Part shown: piece after piece, positions 23,361-32,152 of the stretch | How the letters are laid out: the number at the start of each line of letters is the position of its first letter | Position numbering within the stretch: the first letter of the stretch is position 1 | Assembly (NCBI RefSeq): GCF_002936955.1 | Contig: NZ_MPZM01000010.1 | Location: forward strand, 32,047 to 96,046 | Origin: Oceanisphaera arctica | GTDB lineage: Bacteria > Pseudomonadota > Gammaproteobacteria > Enterobacterales > Aeromonadaceae | Length of the DNA stretch: 64,000 bases | Reading direction: 5' to 3' | Made by a program: the position numbers and the translations under genes | The notes under the pieces: model-generated | Databases searched by the model: none | What the model saw: the letters and a program-made list of their open reading frames with translations, nothing else | What the model was told of the DNA's origin: nothing

Positions 23361-24797
23361 CTAGTGCTTGGTGCGGGACATCAGAACATAGTAGAAAAGC
23401 CCACCCAGTCCGGCGCCGAGCAACCAGCCGTAGCCGTTGAGGTTACTCAGTGCCGGCACCAGTACCGTCGAGATGGAAAATACCGCCGCCATGGCAAAAG
23501 CCAGCAGCGCCCGGCCATTCCAGCCCTTGTTGTAGTAATAAGCGCCCTTGGGATCCGCCGAGAATAGCTGCTCCATATTGAGTTCCTGGCGCTTGATCAG
23601 ATAGTAATCGACCACGATGATGCCGTAAAAAGGCGCCACCACCGAGCCCAGGGCGTTAACGAAGCCGGGAATACCGATCTGGCTGATCACCGATACCCAC
23701 AAGGCGCCGACAAAAAAGGCCACGATAGCGGTAAGCAGACCGCCGATACGGAAGCTGATCACCCTGGGGAACAGGTTGGCCAGATCGTAGGCGGGCGGAA
23801 TGAAGTTCGCCACCAGGTTGATGCCGACGGTGGCCGCAAAGAAGGTCAGCGCCGCGATAATGGTCAGCGGCAGGGAGTCGACCCGTTCGACGATATCCGC
23901 CGGATTGGTCAGCGCATCACCGAACAGCACCAGAGTACCGGCGGTAATGATCAGCGCAATAAAGGAAAAGAAGGCTACGTTCAGAGGCAGGCCCACCAGG
24001 TTGCCGATTTTCATTTCCCGTTCACTGCGTACAAAGCGGGTGAAGTCGCCGAAGTTGATCACCACGGCGGCAAAATAGGCAACCATGGTACCGACGATGG
24101 CGGTAAAGGCGGCGATATCGCCCCCCTCGTAGCTGGCGCCACCGCTGAAGATAGTGCCGACCGCGGGGAGCAGTTCATCGCCGGCCTCAAACCAGACGAT
24201 GGCCATCAGCACCAGCATTACCACATACACCAGCGGTCCGGCCAGGTTGAGGAATATCTTTATCTTGTCGATGCCCTGCCAGAACAGGGCAATCTGGAAC
24301 ACCCACACAATTACGAAGGCCAGCCAGGCGGTGCCGGACATGCCAAGATAGGTTTCGCCGCTGCCCGGTCCCCACAGGGCGGTCAGCATCAGGGTGACGG
24401 CAGTCGAGGCGAAGTAGGTCTGTACCCCGTACCAGAAGATACCGATGATGGCCCGCAACAGGGCCGGGAAGTTGGCACCGCGCACCCCCATGCTGGACCG
24501 GATCATCACCGGAAAGGGAATGCCGTATTTCACGCTGGGCTTGCCGGTCAGGTTGACCAGCACCATCACGATGCAGCCGGCCAGAATGATGGCCGCCATG
24601 ACCGCCCAGCCGTTCAGTCCGTAAGACAGGAACAGCGAGGCCGCCAGGGTATAACCGAACAGGCTCTGAATATCATTTGACCAGACGTTGAAGATCTCGA
24701 ACCAGCCCCAGGTTCTGTCCTTATGCTTGATCGGACATAGATCCTCGTTGTACAGCGAGGGGTCGATGTGTTTTATCTCAAGCTTGGAATCATCCAT
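23361..24797 (-). CDS. NCS1 family nucleobase/hydantoin-type permease, copy 2
   Basis: A 478-residue paralogue of the protein at 21311-22747, with no gaps in the alignment. Differences cluster at the extreme N-terminus (N5K, D7E, R11I, A21C), around residues 180-190 (KIKIFLNLAGP against KITIFLNWAGP), in the loop GGASYEGG against GGGDYEGG, and at the C-terminal end. The last two could touch substrate access or gating. The upstream sequence is unlike that of copy 1 beyond about 20 bases, so expression may differ. A GCCAATTGGC palindrome lies just before the start. Confidence 0.92.
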   Translation of the reverse strand: MDDSKLEIKHIDPSLYNEDLCPIKHKDRTWGWFEIFNVWSNDIQSLFGYTLAASLFLSYGLNGWAVMAAIILAGCIVMVLVNLTGKPSVKYGIPFPVMIRSSMGVRGANFPALLRAIIGIFWYGVQTYFASTAVTLMLTALWGPGSGETYLGMSGTAWLAFVIVWVFQIALFWQGIDKIKIFLNLAGPLVYVVMLVLMAIVWFEAGDELLPAVGTIFSGGASYEGGDIAAFTAIVGTMVAYFAAVVINFGDFTRFVRSEREMKIGNLVGLPLNVAFFSFIALIITAGTLVLFGDALTNPADIVERVDSLPLTIIAALTFFAATVGINLVANFIPPAYDLANLFPRVISFRIGGLLTAIVAFFVGALWVSVISQIGIPGFVNALGSVVAPFYGIIVVDYYLIKRQELNMEQLFSADPKGAYYYNKGWNGRALLAFAMAAVFSISTVLVPALSNLNGYGWLLGAGLGGLFYYVLMSRTKH

Positions 24798-24824
24798 AAC
24801 GTAGGCTCCCTGAATAGATATATG

Positions 24825-24834
24825 GCCAATTGGC
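24825..24834. promoter_or_regulatory. Palindrome GCCAATTGGC upstream of NCS1 copy 2
   Basis: A perfect ten-base palindrome 28-37 bases before the start codon and absent from the copy 1 upstream region. It could be an operator; the regulator is unknown. Confidence 0.35.
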
Positions 24835-24975
24835 TATCGTTCAGTATAAGCACAGCATGGGAGTTATCGCGTAGTTAAGGGAGAAAGTTAGCGGAGAACG
24901 TTAACGGGAAAAAAATGGGAAGACGGGATAATGACAGCATGGCGGATCCGCTGCGGGATCCGCCGACAAGGATGC

Positions 24976-25269
24976 TTAGGGCCAGTCGACCCGGGCCTGG
25001 TCTTCACTGCGATATTGCACCCGGCCCAGAGGCACATGATCGTTGATCGCCTCGCGGATCTGCGCCTCTTCCTCGGCGCTGAAGCCGCCACACAGCTCGA
25101 TCACCTCGATGCGCCGGGTCAGCATTTCCTGAGCGGCCATGACCGCCTCTTCCAGAGTCTGCACGCCGGACACGGCGATATCGAACAACTCACTCTTGAT
25201 GCGGCTATGGTGCTTGAACAGCTCCAGATCCGCGCCTTTCACAATAAAACCATAACGACTGAGCGACAT
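24976..25269 (-). CDS. Small protein of unknown function in the taurine cluster (DUF6506-like)
   Basis: A 97-residue cytoplasmic protein that appears to belong to the DUF6506 family, whose function is unknown. The frame is open upstream, but ATG 25269 has AAAGGAGTCGCTT in front and gives a typical family start, SLSRYGFIVKGADLEL. One Cys (ELCGGFSAEEEAQI) and an alternating strand/helix pattern suggest a small alpha/beta fold. It begins 37 bases after the pta stop, so it probably closes the pta transcript. A weak hairpin (GGCGGATCC / GGATCCGCC) lies 12-35 bases downstream. Its place in sulfonate or acetyl-phosphate metabolism is only suggested by position. Confidence 0.7.
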   Translation of the reverse strand: MSLSRYGFIVKGADLELFKHHSRIKSELFDIAVSGVQTLEEAVMAAQEMLTRRIEVIELCGGFSAEEEAQIREAINDHVPLGRVQYRSEDQARVDWP

Positions 25270-25306
25270 AAGCGACTCCTTTAACGAAAGCGGAATAAAG
25301 CGGAAT

Positions 25307-26260
25307 TCAGGATACCTGTTCCAGGGCCTGAGCCTGTGCCGACCTATGGGCGCAATACAGCGACGCCAGGGCGCAGGAAGCCAAACGGGCCTCGGGTGGA
25401 TCGGCACGAGACGTCAGTATGATGGGCACCCGGGCGCCCAGCACCAGACCGGCGGCGGTCGCCCCCATGAAATATACCATCTGCTTGAACAGGAAGTTGC
25501 CCGACTCCAGGTTGGGCACCAGCAGAATATCCACCTGCCCGGGAACCCGCCCCTTGATGCCCTTGATGGCCGCCGCCTCGGGCGATACCGCATTGTCGAA
25601 CGCCAGCGGACCTTCCACCACGGCGCCGGGCAAGGCGCCCATGGTCGCCAGTTTGACCAGCTCGGCCGCGTCCTGGCTGGACGGCATGCTCTTGCTCACT
25701 TCCTCGGTGCCCGACAGCAGTGCCACCTTGGGTTCATCGTTACCCAGAGCATGCATGAATTCGATGGCGTTGCGGGCGATATGCAGCTTGTCGAGTATCG
25801 ATGGCTGCACGTTGATCACCGCGTCCGTGATGCACAGCGCCTTGTCACTGCCGGGCACCGTCATGTAGAACACATGACTCAGGCGGCTGTCGGTACGCAG
25901 ACCCGCCGCCTTGTTGAGCACGGCCCGCAGCAGAATGTCGGTATGCACATGTCCCTTCATGATGGAATGCGCATCGCCCTGGCTGACCAGCGCAACCCCC
26001 AACCGGGCCGCTTCGGTTTCGTCGGCTGCCTGCACCAGACGAACCTGATCAAGGTCCCAGCCCATGGCCTCGGCCTGACGACGCATGGTCTCGATATCGC
26101 CTACCAGTATCGGCTCGATCAACCCCTGCTCACTGGCCATGCGGGCGCTGGCTAGCGAAACCTCATTGACCGGGTTAATCACCACTGTGGTGACCCGGGG
26201 GTGATGACGGGCCTGGGCCAACAGCCGGGCCGGACATTCCTTGGGAGTGGTACTGAGCAT
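25307..26260 (-). CDS. pta: Phosphate acetyltransferase (Pta_PTB family)
   Basis: A 317-residue phosphotransacetylase of the short type, lacking the N-terminal regulatory domain of E. coli Pta. It moves the acetyl group of acetyl phosphate to CoA. Family features: SIMKGHVHTDILLRAVLN near 102, SRLSHVFYM near 125, ALLSGTEEVSKSMPSS near 175 (the substrate-binding SGTxE), and DILLVPNLESGNFLFKQMVYF near 248. Short Pta proteins next to xsc take the acetyl phosphate released from sulfoacetaldehyde. The gene lies 218 bases after xsc, with a terminator-like hairpin between, so it may also have its own promoter. Confidence 0.92.
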   Translation of the reverse strand: MLSTTPKECPARLLAQARHHPRVTTVVINPVNEVSLASARMASEQGLIEPILVGDIETMRRQAEAMGWDLDQVRLVQAADETEAARLGVALVSQGDAHSIMKGHVHTDILLRAVLNKAAGLRTDSRLSHVFYMTVPGSDKALCITDAVINVQPSILDKLHIARNAIEFMHALGNDEPKVALLSGTEEVSKSMPSSQDAAELVKLATMGALPGAVVEGPLAFDNAVSPEAAAIKGIKGRVPGQVDILLVPNLESGNFLFKQMVYFMGATAAGLVLGARVPIILTSRADPPEARLASCALASLYCAHRSAQAQALEQVS

Positions 26261-26373
26261 GATTCCTTTCCTTCCTGACAGACAGAAAACAACCGGAGAC
26301 CACTGGGCAATGGCATCGGGTTATCTCCCGTGGTTCACCTCTCTATAGCGACGGAGCGGCAAGAGAGTGAGAG

Positions 26374-26402
26374 AAAAAGGGCTGGCTCAGCCAACCCTTT
26401 TT
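26374..26402 (-). terminator. Terminator-like hairpin between xsc and pta
   Basis: AAAAAGGG-TGGCT pairs with AGCCA-CCCTTTTT and ends in a T run on the leftward strand, upstream of pta. It would reduce read-through from xsc into pta. Confidence 0.7.
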
Positions 26403-26447
26403 AGTACTGGGCAAAGACATTGCAGATGAATGAATCTCATCCGGCTT

Positions 26448-26471
26448 GGCTGCCCGCCAGAGCGGGCAGCC
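26448..26471. terminator. Strong hairpin right after xsc
   Basis: Perfect ten-base stem GGCTGCCCGC / GCGGGCAGCC with loop CAGA, eight bases past the xsc stop. There is no adjacent T run; it may protect the xsc mRNA 3' end. Confidence 0.65.
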
Positions 26472-26478
26472 TGCGCTA

Positions 26479-28239
26479 TCAGCAGTAGTCTTTGTACTTT
26501 TCCAGGTGACGTACCGGCTTGGACAGGGCGTCACGACGGAAGGGGTCACCCAGTTCGCGGGTACACAGGATTTCGATAACGGTGGTCTTGCCTTCCTTCT
26601 GGGCAAGACAGGCGGCCTTAAGGGCCGGACCTACGTCTTCCAGACGGTCGACGGTAACCCCTTCGGCTCCCATGCCGCGGGCGATGTCTGCGAAGCTCGG
26701 GTTTTCCAGATCACCGGCCACGAAGCGACGGTTGTAGAAGTCGACCTGGTTCTTCTTCTCGGCGCCCCACTGACGGTTGTGGAATACGATGGAAGTGACC
26801 GGGATGTTCTCACGCACACAGGTCATGATTTCCATCATTGACATACCCCAGGCACCGTCACCGGCGTAGGAGATGGCGGTACGCTCGGGCGCAGCTACCT
26901 TGGCACCGATGATGGTGGGCAGGGCGTAACCGCAGTTGCCGAAGCTCATGGCGGCGAAGAAAGAACGCGGCTTTTCGAAGCGCAGGTAGCTGTTGGCCAC
27001 CGAGTTGATGTTACCGATGTCGGTGGACACCATGGCATCTTCCGGCATGGCTTTTTCCAGCTCGCGCAGTACCTGACGCGGGTGCAGGAAGCTGCCTTCT
27101 TCTTCGGCCTGTTCGGCGATCATGTCTAGAGAGTAGTCGTCCTTCTCGTGGATCCACTCGTCCAGTTCCTGTTCCCAGGCCGCTTTTTCGGCGGCAATTT
27201 CGCTGCCACGAGCGCCTTTGGTTTCCAGGCAGTACACATTCAGCTCTTCCAGACGCTTCAGCATGGACACGGCGGCGGCCTTGGCATCGCCACAGACACC
27301 GACGGAAATCTTCTTCACCAGACCCAGCATCTTGGCATCGCAGTCAACCTGGATGATCTTGGCGTCTTTCGGCCAGTAATCCATGCCGTGCTGTGGCAGG
27401 GTGCCGAACGGACCGAGGCGGGTACCCAGCGCCAGCACCACGTCGGCACGGGAAATCAGCTTCATGCCGGCCTTGGAGCCCTGGTAACCCAGGGGACCAC
27501 ACCACAGCGGGTGGCTGGCAGGGAAGGAGTCGTTATGCAGGTAGCTGTTCACTACCGGCGCGCCCAGAAACTCGGCCAGCGCCTTGCATTCTTCTACCGC
27601 GTCGGACATCACCACACCGCCACCGGAGATGATGACCGGGTTCTTGGCGTTGGCCAGCAACTCGGCCGCTTCTTGCAGGCTCTGCTCACCACCGGCACCG
27701 CGCTCGATGCGGATAGGCTGGGGGATTTCGACGTTGATGTCGCCGTAGAAGAAATCACGCGGAATGTTCAGCTGAGTCGGGCCGTTTTCCAGCATGGCGC
27801 GGTCGAAACAGCGAGCCGTGATCTCGGCCATACGGGCCGGGTTGGCCACATGACCCTGATACTTGGTGATGGTTTCGAAGAAAGGCAGCTGCTGGGCTTC
27901 CTGAAAACCACCCAGACCCTGGCTCATGGAGCCGGTTTCGGGAGTGATACAGACTACCGGGCTGTGCGCCCAATAGGCGGCGGCGATGGCGGTAACGAAG
28001 TTGGTGATACCGGGGCCGTTCTGGGCGATACACACACCGTGACGACCACTGACGCGAGAATAGCCGTCGGCCATGTGGCCCGCACCCTGCTCGTGAACTA
28101 CCGGAATCAGTCGGATACCGGCTGGAGCGAAAATATCCATGGCATCCATAAAGGCGGAGCCCATGATGCCGAAAGCATCGGTTACACCGTTGGCCGCCAG
28201 TGTTTCAACCAGGGCTTCACTAGGAGTCATACGTGGCAT
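26479..28239 (-). CDS. xsc: Sulfoacetaldehyde acetyltransferase
   Basis: A thiamine-diphosphate enzyme of about 586 residues that cleaves sulfoacetaldehyde with phosphate to acetyl phosphate and sulfite, the desulfonation step of taurine breakdown. ATG 28239 was chosen for the AAAAGGAAGACAGCT site and the family start MPRMTPSEALVETL. The ThDP-activating Glu lies in VVHEQGAGHMADGYSR, and the ThDP/Mg motif GDGAWGMSMMEI near 450 is followed by NRQWGAEKKNQ. Close relatives are acetolactate synthases, but the Xsc-specific GITNFVTAIAAAYW and the pta/tauXY neighbours decide the call. Sulfite release requires an exporter or oxidase that is not in this window. Confidence 0.95.
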   Translation of the reverse strand: MPRMTPSEALVETLAANGVTDAFGIMGSAFMDAMDIFAPAGIRLIPVVHEQGAGHMADGYSRVSGRHGVCIAQNGPGITNFVTAIAAAYWAHSPVVCITPETGSMSQGLGGFQEAQQLPFFETITKYQGHVANPARMAEITARCFDRAMLENGPTQLNIPRDFFYGDINVEIPQPIRIERGAGGEQSLQEAAELLANAKNPVIISGGGVVMSDAVEECKALAEFLGAPVVNSYLHNDSFPASHPLWCGPLGYQGSKAGMKLISRADVVLALGTRLGPFGTLPQHGMDYWPKDAKIIQVDCDAKMLGLVKKISVGVCGDAKAAAVSMLKRLEELNVYCLETKGARGSEIAAEKAAWEQELDEWIHEKDDYSLDMIAEQAEEEGSFLHPRQVLRELEKAMPEDAMVSTDIGNINSVANSYLRFEKPRSFFAAMSFGNCGYALPTIIGAKVAAPERTAISYAGDGAWGMSMMEIMTCVRENIPVTSIVFHNRQWGAEKKNQVDFYNRRFVAGDLENPSFADIARGMGAEGVTVDRLEDVGPALKAACLAQKEGKTTVIEILCTRELGDPFRRDALSKPVRHLEKYKDYC

Positions 28240-28554
28240 AGCTGTCTTCCTTTTGCTGTGTCCTATTGGTAACGGTAAGTACCGCCACCTCGGAGTGTTC
28301 AATCCAATGTTCGGTTTAAGCAGGTTTACGTTCGTTATTATTGATTCAGGGCAAATCGCAACGAGTGCCGCCATATTGGTGGTCCCCCCGGGCTTCCCCT
28401 CCCGGGCAAACCGACTCAGGCAAATGACGCTTGGTGACCTGAAAGCGATTCACTGGGGACTAGAGTAGGAACTGGGGGTATCACTGAGTAGGACCAGTTA
28501 CGTAACAAGCGTTACGCCAGAAAATAAATCCTTATTATTCATAATCTTGAATAC
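28240..28554 (-). promoter_or_regulatory. xsc upstream region with direct repeats
   Basis: 315 bases between xsc and the tauR terminator, with no gene. GAGTAGGA is repeated at 28463-28470 and 28486-28493, 23 bases apart, each followed by an AC-rich CAG/CTG block. MocR/TauR-type regulators are known to bind direct repeats, so these are candidate TauR sites. Confidence 0.45.
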
Positions 28555-28581
28555 AAAAAAGGCGCCTTGCGGCGCCTTTTT
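28555..28581 (-). terminator. Terminator of tauR
   Basis: A run, stem GGCGCC / GGCGCC with loop TTGC, then five T on either strand. It lies 63 bases beyond the tauR stop. Confidence 0.88.
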
Positions 28582-28643
28582 GTTAACATTTTAAAAACAT
28601 TACTCATCGAGAACGAATCGACCGTCGCCCCGGCAAGGGAAAA

Positions 28644-30110
28644 TCAGACCATGTCTTCAATCAGCTCCACCAGTGCCTTGATGCCCGGTCGTATCTTGTG
28701 GGCCGGGATCGAGGAATAACCGAGACGAAAATAATTGAGCGGCGCCGGCTGTTCGAGAAAGTGAATATCGCCGGGTTCTATCAGTATGCCTCTGTCGGCC
28801 GCCTCCTTTCGCAACAGGCGACTGTCCAGTCCTTCTGGCCCCTGCACCCAGTAACAGGATCCACCGAAGCTGGGCTGGCGACTGGCCGAAGGCAGGTATT
28901 CGTTCAACGCATTCCCCATCTCCTGCCAGCGCTCCTCATAGGCCTTGGCGATATTCATGATCAGGGCATCGTGGTAGCCCCGTTCCAGAAACAGCGCCAC
29001 AGAACGCTGATTGTTAGCTGCCGGATGGCGCAGTATCAGACGGCGCAAGGCCCGGGCCTCGCGAATCAGCTCGGCGGGCCCCACCAGATAACCCAGCCTC
29101 AGCCCCGGCGCCAGGGTCTTGGACAGGCTGCCGACGTACAGCACCCTGTCGTTGGTATCCAGGCTCTTCAGTGCCGGTATGGGGTTGGACTTAAAGTTAC
29201 TCTCGCACTCGTAGTCGTCTTCGATGATCAGAAAGTCCTGCTCGCTCGCTTTTTCCAACAGGGCGTAGCGTCGTTCCAGCGGCATGGTCACCGTGGTCGG
29301 GCACTGATGGCTGGGGGTGGTAAACACCGCATCACAGCCATCGAGCCGCTCGTCGACGATCAACCCCTGCTCGTCGACCGGCAGACCGCGTACCCGGGCC
29401 GGGTTCATGGTGGCGATGTTTCGGATATCCACATAGCCCGGCTCTTCGATGCCGATGGTGCTGTCTTTGTCCAGCAGCAGCCGGGCCAGCATATACAAGG
29501 CCTGCTGGGCACCGACCGTAACCAGTATCTGATCCGCCGAGGCCCAGACCCCGCGCCGTGGCAGCAGCCGGGTGCGGATCTGCTCGATCAACAGCGGATC
29601 ATCCGCATCAAAACGATCAGAGGCCCAGTCGCGGATCGCCGGCACGCTCACCGCATCCCGGCAGCATTCGCGCCAGTTGTTGCTGGGAAACAGGCTGGTA
29701 TCGAACTGGCCGTAGATAAAGGGATAGGGATACTTCTGCCAGTCTTTGGGCTTGGTGATGTTGTGCTGGTGGCTGGGGATAATCTTGAGTTTGTGTGCCC
29801 AGTCAGGTGGAGAGCCTCCCTCTTTCCGGCTGCTCTGCTGTGGCACCTTCAGCTGGCGGGACAGAATTTCCGGATTAACGAAATAACCACTGCGCTCTTT
29901 GGCGATCAGATAGCCGTCGTCCAGCAGGTGTTCGTAGGCCAACACCACCGTATTGCGGGCAATACTCAATTGTTTGGCCAGCTTGCGGCTGGAAGGTAGG
30001 GGACTGTCCTGGGGAATATTGCCGTTGATGATGGCGGCGGCAATCTGCTCGCGCAGCTGCTGCTGAAGACTGGTGGTTTTTTCCGTGGAGAAATGAAACA
30101 ACGGGAACAT
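28644..30110 (-). CDS. tauR: MocR-type (GntR/aminotransferase) regulator, TauR-like
   Basis: A 488-residue regulator with an N-terminal GntR winged helix (residues ~10-75, PLPSSRKLAKQLSIARNTVVLAYEHL) and a C-terminal class I aminotransferase-like domain (~120-480). The PLP lysine region is present as YVGSLSKTLAPGLRLGYL, and IEDDYECESNF carries the expected Asp for the cofactor. In Rhodobacter TauR activates taurine genes. Position between xsc and tauY supports the same role here. Taurine or a PLP adduct as effector is inference. A branched inverted repeat lies in the 133-base gap upstream. Confidence 0.85.
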   Translation of the reverse strand: MFPLFHFSTEKTTSLQQQLREQIAAAIINGNIPQDSPLPSSRKLAKQLSIARNTVVLAYEHLLDDGYLIAKERSGYFVNPEILSRQLKVPQQSSRKEGGSPPDWAHKLKIIPSHQHNITKPKDWQKYPYPFIYGQFDTSLFPSNNWRECCRDAVSVPAIRDWASDRFDADDPLLIEQIRTRLLPRRGVWASADQILVTVGAQQALYMLARLLLDKDSTIGIEEPGYVDIRNIATMNPARVRGLPVDEQGLIVDERLDGCDAVFTTPSHQCPTTVTMPLERRYALLEKASEQDFLIIEDDYECESNFKSNPIPALKSLDTNDRVLYVGSLSKTLAPGLRLGYLVGPAELIREARALRRLILRHPAANNQRSVALFLERGYHDALIMNIAKAYEERWQEMGNALNEYLPSASRQPSFGGSCYWVQGPEGLDSRLLRKEAADRGILIEPGDIHFLEQPAPLNYFRLGYSSIPAHKIRPGIKALVELIEDMV

Positions 30111-30152
30111 GAAGCGACTTACCTGTCTACGAGTGAGAAAACAGACGCAAAA

Positions 30153-30224
30153 ATGCCGGAGCCATAATGCGCCATTGGGTTACACCCTTGTAACTCAATG
30201 AACGCAAAAGTAAAGCTCCGGCAT
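30153..30224 (-). terminator. Nested inverted repeats between tauY and tauR
   Basis: Outer arms ATGCCGGAGC and GCTCCGGCAT (30153-30162, 30215-30224) enclose inner arms CATTGGGTTAC and GTAACTCAATG (30173-30183, 30190-30200). On the leftward strand the outer stem ends in a T run, so it can act as the tauY terminator. The inner palindrome, 63-90 bases before the tauR start, could also be an operator. Confidence 0.65.
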
Positions 30225-30243
30225 CTCAGGCTGTTATCTCGGT

Positions 30244-31668
30244 TTACAAATGCTCGTCTTGCAGCTGGTACCACTGATACAGCATCCGTTGTCCCATCCG
30301 TCGGAAGGGAGAAAACAGGTGGCCCGGTAACGACGTATTGTAAATCGGTAATTCGAAGCCTTCCTTGATGCCCGCGACGCGCTGGGCCATGCGCCGACCG
30401 GCGTGGGCCGAGAACATGACACCATTACCGCCATAACCCAGGGCGTAGAATACCTGCTCTTTTTCATCAGGCTGAGCGATGCGCGGCATCATGTCGTGAC
30501 TCACATCCACCCAGCCCCACCAGGAATAATCCACCTTGATGCCGTTGAGCGCCGGAAACTTGCGGTGCATACCGTCGATCAGCAACTGCAGGTGCTTGGG
30601 ATTGGGCGCATCGCTGCCGGTAATGGAACTTCGGCTGCCAATCTGCAAGCGGTTATCCGGCAGCTTGCGGTAATAATGACGCAAGGTGCGGGTATCGGTG
30701 ATCACCTCGTTGGTCTGGAAATTACAGGCGGCAATTTCCTGATCCGTCATCGGCCGGGTAACCAGCGAGTTGGACAGTATCGGCATTATCTTGCTACGCA
30801 GACTCTGGTGCAAACCCTGAGAGGTATAACCGCCGGTCGCCACCGCCACGGCCCGGGCGCGAACTACACCGCCCGGCGTCTGCAAATAATGGATACCGTT
30901 TTTGGTTTCCCAGCCGGTGACAGGGCTGGACGGATGTATGGTCGCCCCCAGCTCCCGCGCCATGCGGTGATAACCATGAGCCAGCTTGAGCGGGTGCACA
31001 CCGATGCCATCCGGCTCGTGCATGGCACCCACCGCCTCGGCCTCGTCGACATAGTTGCGGCTCAGGGTCGCCTTGTCGAGCATCTCGGTCTGGTAACCGA
31101 ACTGATTCCGCAACACCTTGGCTTCGGCTTCCAGCTTGCGCATCGCCTTGTCCTTGTGGGCGATGTACAGGTGGCCACCCACCTGGGGATTACAGTCGAT
31201 ATTGCCGTCTTTGATCAGCCCCTTGAAGGTATCGAAACCTTCACGCACCTCTTCGTGCATCTTGCGGGCGGTATCCAGACCCCAGCGCTGTATCCACTGG
31301 GAACGGCTCAGTCGACCCGAGGCATTCTGGGCCTGGCCACCGTTGCGGCTGGTACACCCCCAGCTGACCTGGTTGGCTTCCAGCACAGTAGCCTTGATGC
31401 CGTGTTCCTTTGCCAGGAAAAGGGCACAGGTCAGGCCGGTAAAGCCGCTGCCGATGATGGCCACGTCCACATCCACATCCTGGGTGATGGGGCCGTCATC
31501 TTCCGGCGGCGTGCCGGCGGTGGCCACCCAATAGGTGGGTGCATACTGCTGGCCACGCCCCGGCGTGGCCGCCACCAGCGGATCGTAGGTGGGATCATAG
31601 CTGTCCAGCACCTTCTTGGGCTGAGCCGGCTGGCGGAGGTCCGCCTGGGTTTTGTTGGCAATATCCAT
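30244..31668 (-). CDS. tauY: Taurine dehydrogenase large subunit, FAD-dependent
   Basis: A 474-residue DAO-type flavoprotein that oxidatively deaminates taurine to sulfoacetaldehyde together with TauX. The FAD motif VAIIGSGFTGLTCALFLAKE starts at residue 69, with GxGxxG at 73-78. SWGCTSRNGGQAQNASGR near 103-120 is typical of this branch (also of gamma-glutamylputrescine oxidase and related amine oxidases). GYGGNGVMFSAHAGRRMA near 415 is the C-terminal FAD contact region. A soluble ~60-residue N-terminal extension precedes the FAD domain. It follows tauX by 41 bases and is cotranscribed. The tauX neighbour separates it from other DAO proteins. Confidence 0.92.
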   Translation of the reverse strand: MDIANKTQADLRQPAQPKKVLDSYDPTYDPLVAATPGRGQQYAPTYWVATAGTPPEDDGPITQDVDVDVAIIGSGFTGLTCALFLAKEHGIKATVLEANQVSWGCTSRNGGQAQNASGRLSRSQWIQRWGLDTARKMHEEVREGFDTFKGLIKDGNIDCNPQVGGHLYIAHKDKAMRKLEAEAKVLRNQFGYQTEMLDKATLSRNYVDEAEAVGAMHEPDGIGVHPLKLAHGYHRMARELGATIHPSSPVTGWETKNGIHYLQTPGGVVRARAVAVATGGYTSQGLHQSLRSKIMPILSNSLVTRPMTDQEIAACNFQTNEVITDTRTLRHYYRKLPDNRLQIGSRSSITGSDAPNPKHLQLLIDGMHRKFPALNGIKVDYSWWGWVDVSHDMMPRIAQPDEKEQVFYALGYGGNGVMFSAHAGRRMAQRVAGIKEGFELPIYNTSLPGHLFSPFRRMGQRMLYQWYQLQDEHL

Positions 31669-31709
31669 ATTCGTATTCCCCGGATGAAAGGTTGAAACCC
31701 TGGTGTGAT

Positions 31710-32105
31710 TTACTTGGGATCCAGCAGGGGACGGTCTTTACGGAAGGCCTGCTTCAACACCAGCTTGCCGTCCTTCAGAGTGAAGATATCGACACCATCG
31801 GCTTCGATACGCTTGCCATCCGGGCAGGTGGCACAGAAGGTCCACTGAGACACACCCTTGTCGCCGGCGGCAAAGTGGCTGGTGTTCTGCCAGCTGACAT
31901 CGGGATAGGTGGTCCACACCTTGACGAAGGCGGCGGCCACGGCGGCGGAGCCATTGAAACGAGTGCCGTACGCTTCGGTACCGGCCGCACCTTCGAACAC
32001 ACAATCTTCGCTCATGCAGGCCATGACGCCCTCGACATCGTGACGATTGAAGGCGGCAAACAACTGTTCGAGCAAGGCGACGGTTTTCTGATTTTCTGCT
32101 GACAT
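31710..32105 (-). CDS. tauX: Taurine dehydrogenase small subunit, NTF2/SnoaL-like
   Basis: A 131-residue protein of the nuclear transport factor 2/SnoaL fold, which matches the small subunit of the TauXY taurine dehydrogenase. Visible features: KTVALLEQLFAAFNRHDVEG at the start, MSEDCVFEGAAG near 32, and VDIFTLKDGKLVLKQAFRKDRPLL at the C-terminus, the NTF2-like last strands. It is small, soluble and without cofactor motif, and it probably assists TauY. It is the first gene of the tauXY unit. Confidence 0.88.
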   Translation of the reverse strand: MSAENQKTVALLEQLFAAFNRHDVEGVMACMSEDCVFEGAAGTEAYGTRFNGSAAVAAAFVKVWTTYPDVSWQNTSHFAAGDKGVSQWTFCATCPDGKRIEADGVDIFTLKDGKLVLKQAFRKDRPLLDPK

Positions 32106-32152
32106 TACATTCTCCCTTGGCAGCCCCTGCTGGGCTGTGCGATGACCATAAA

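Noticed and set aside
26479..28239. Xsc read as a third acetolactate synthase
   Set aside because: The fold is shared, but Xsc-type sequence blocks and the tauXY, tauR and pta neighbours support sulfoacetaldehyde acetyltransferase; a real IlvI lies at 51156-52874.
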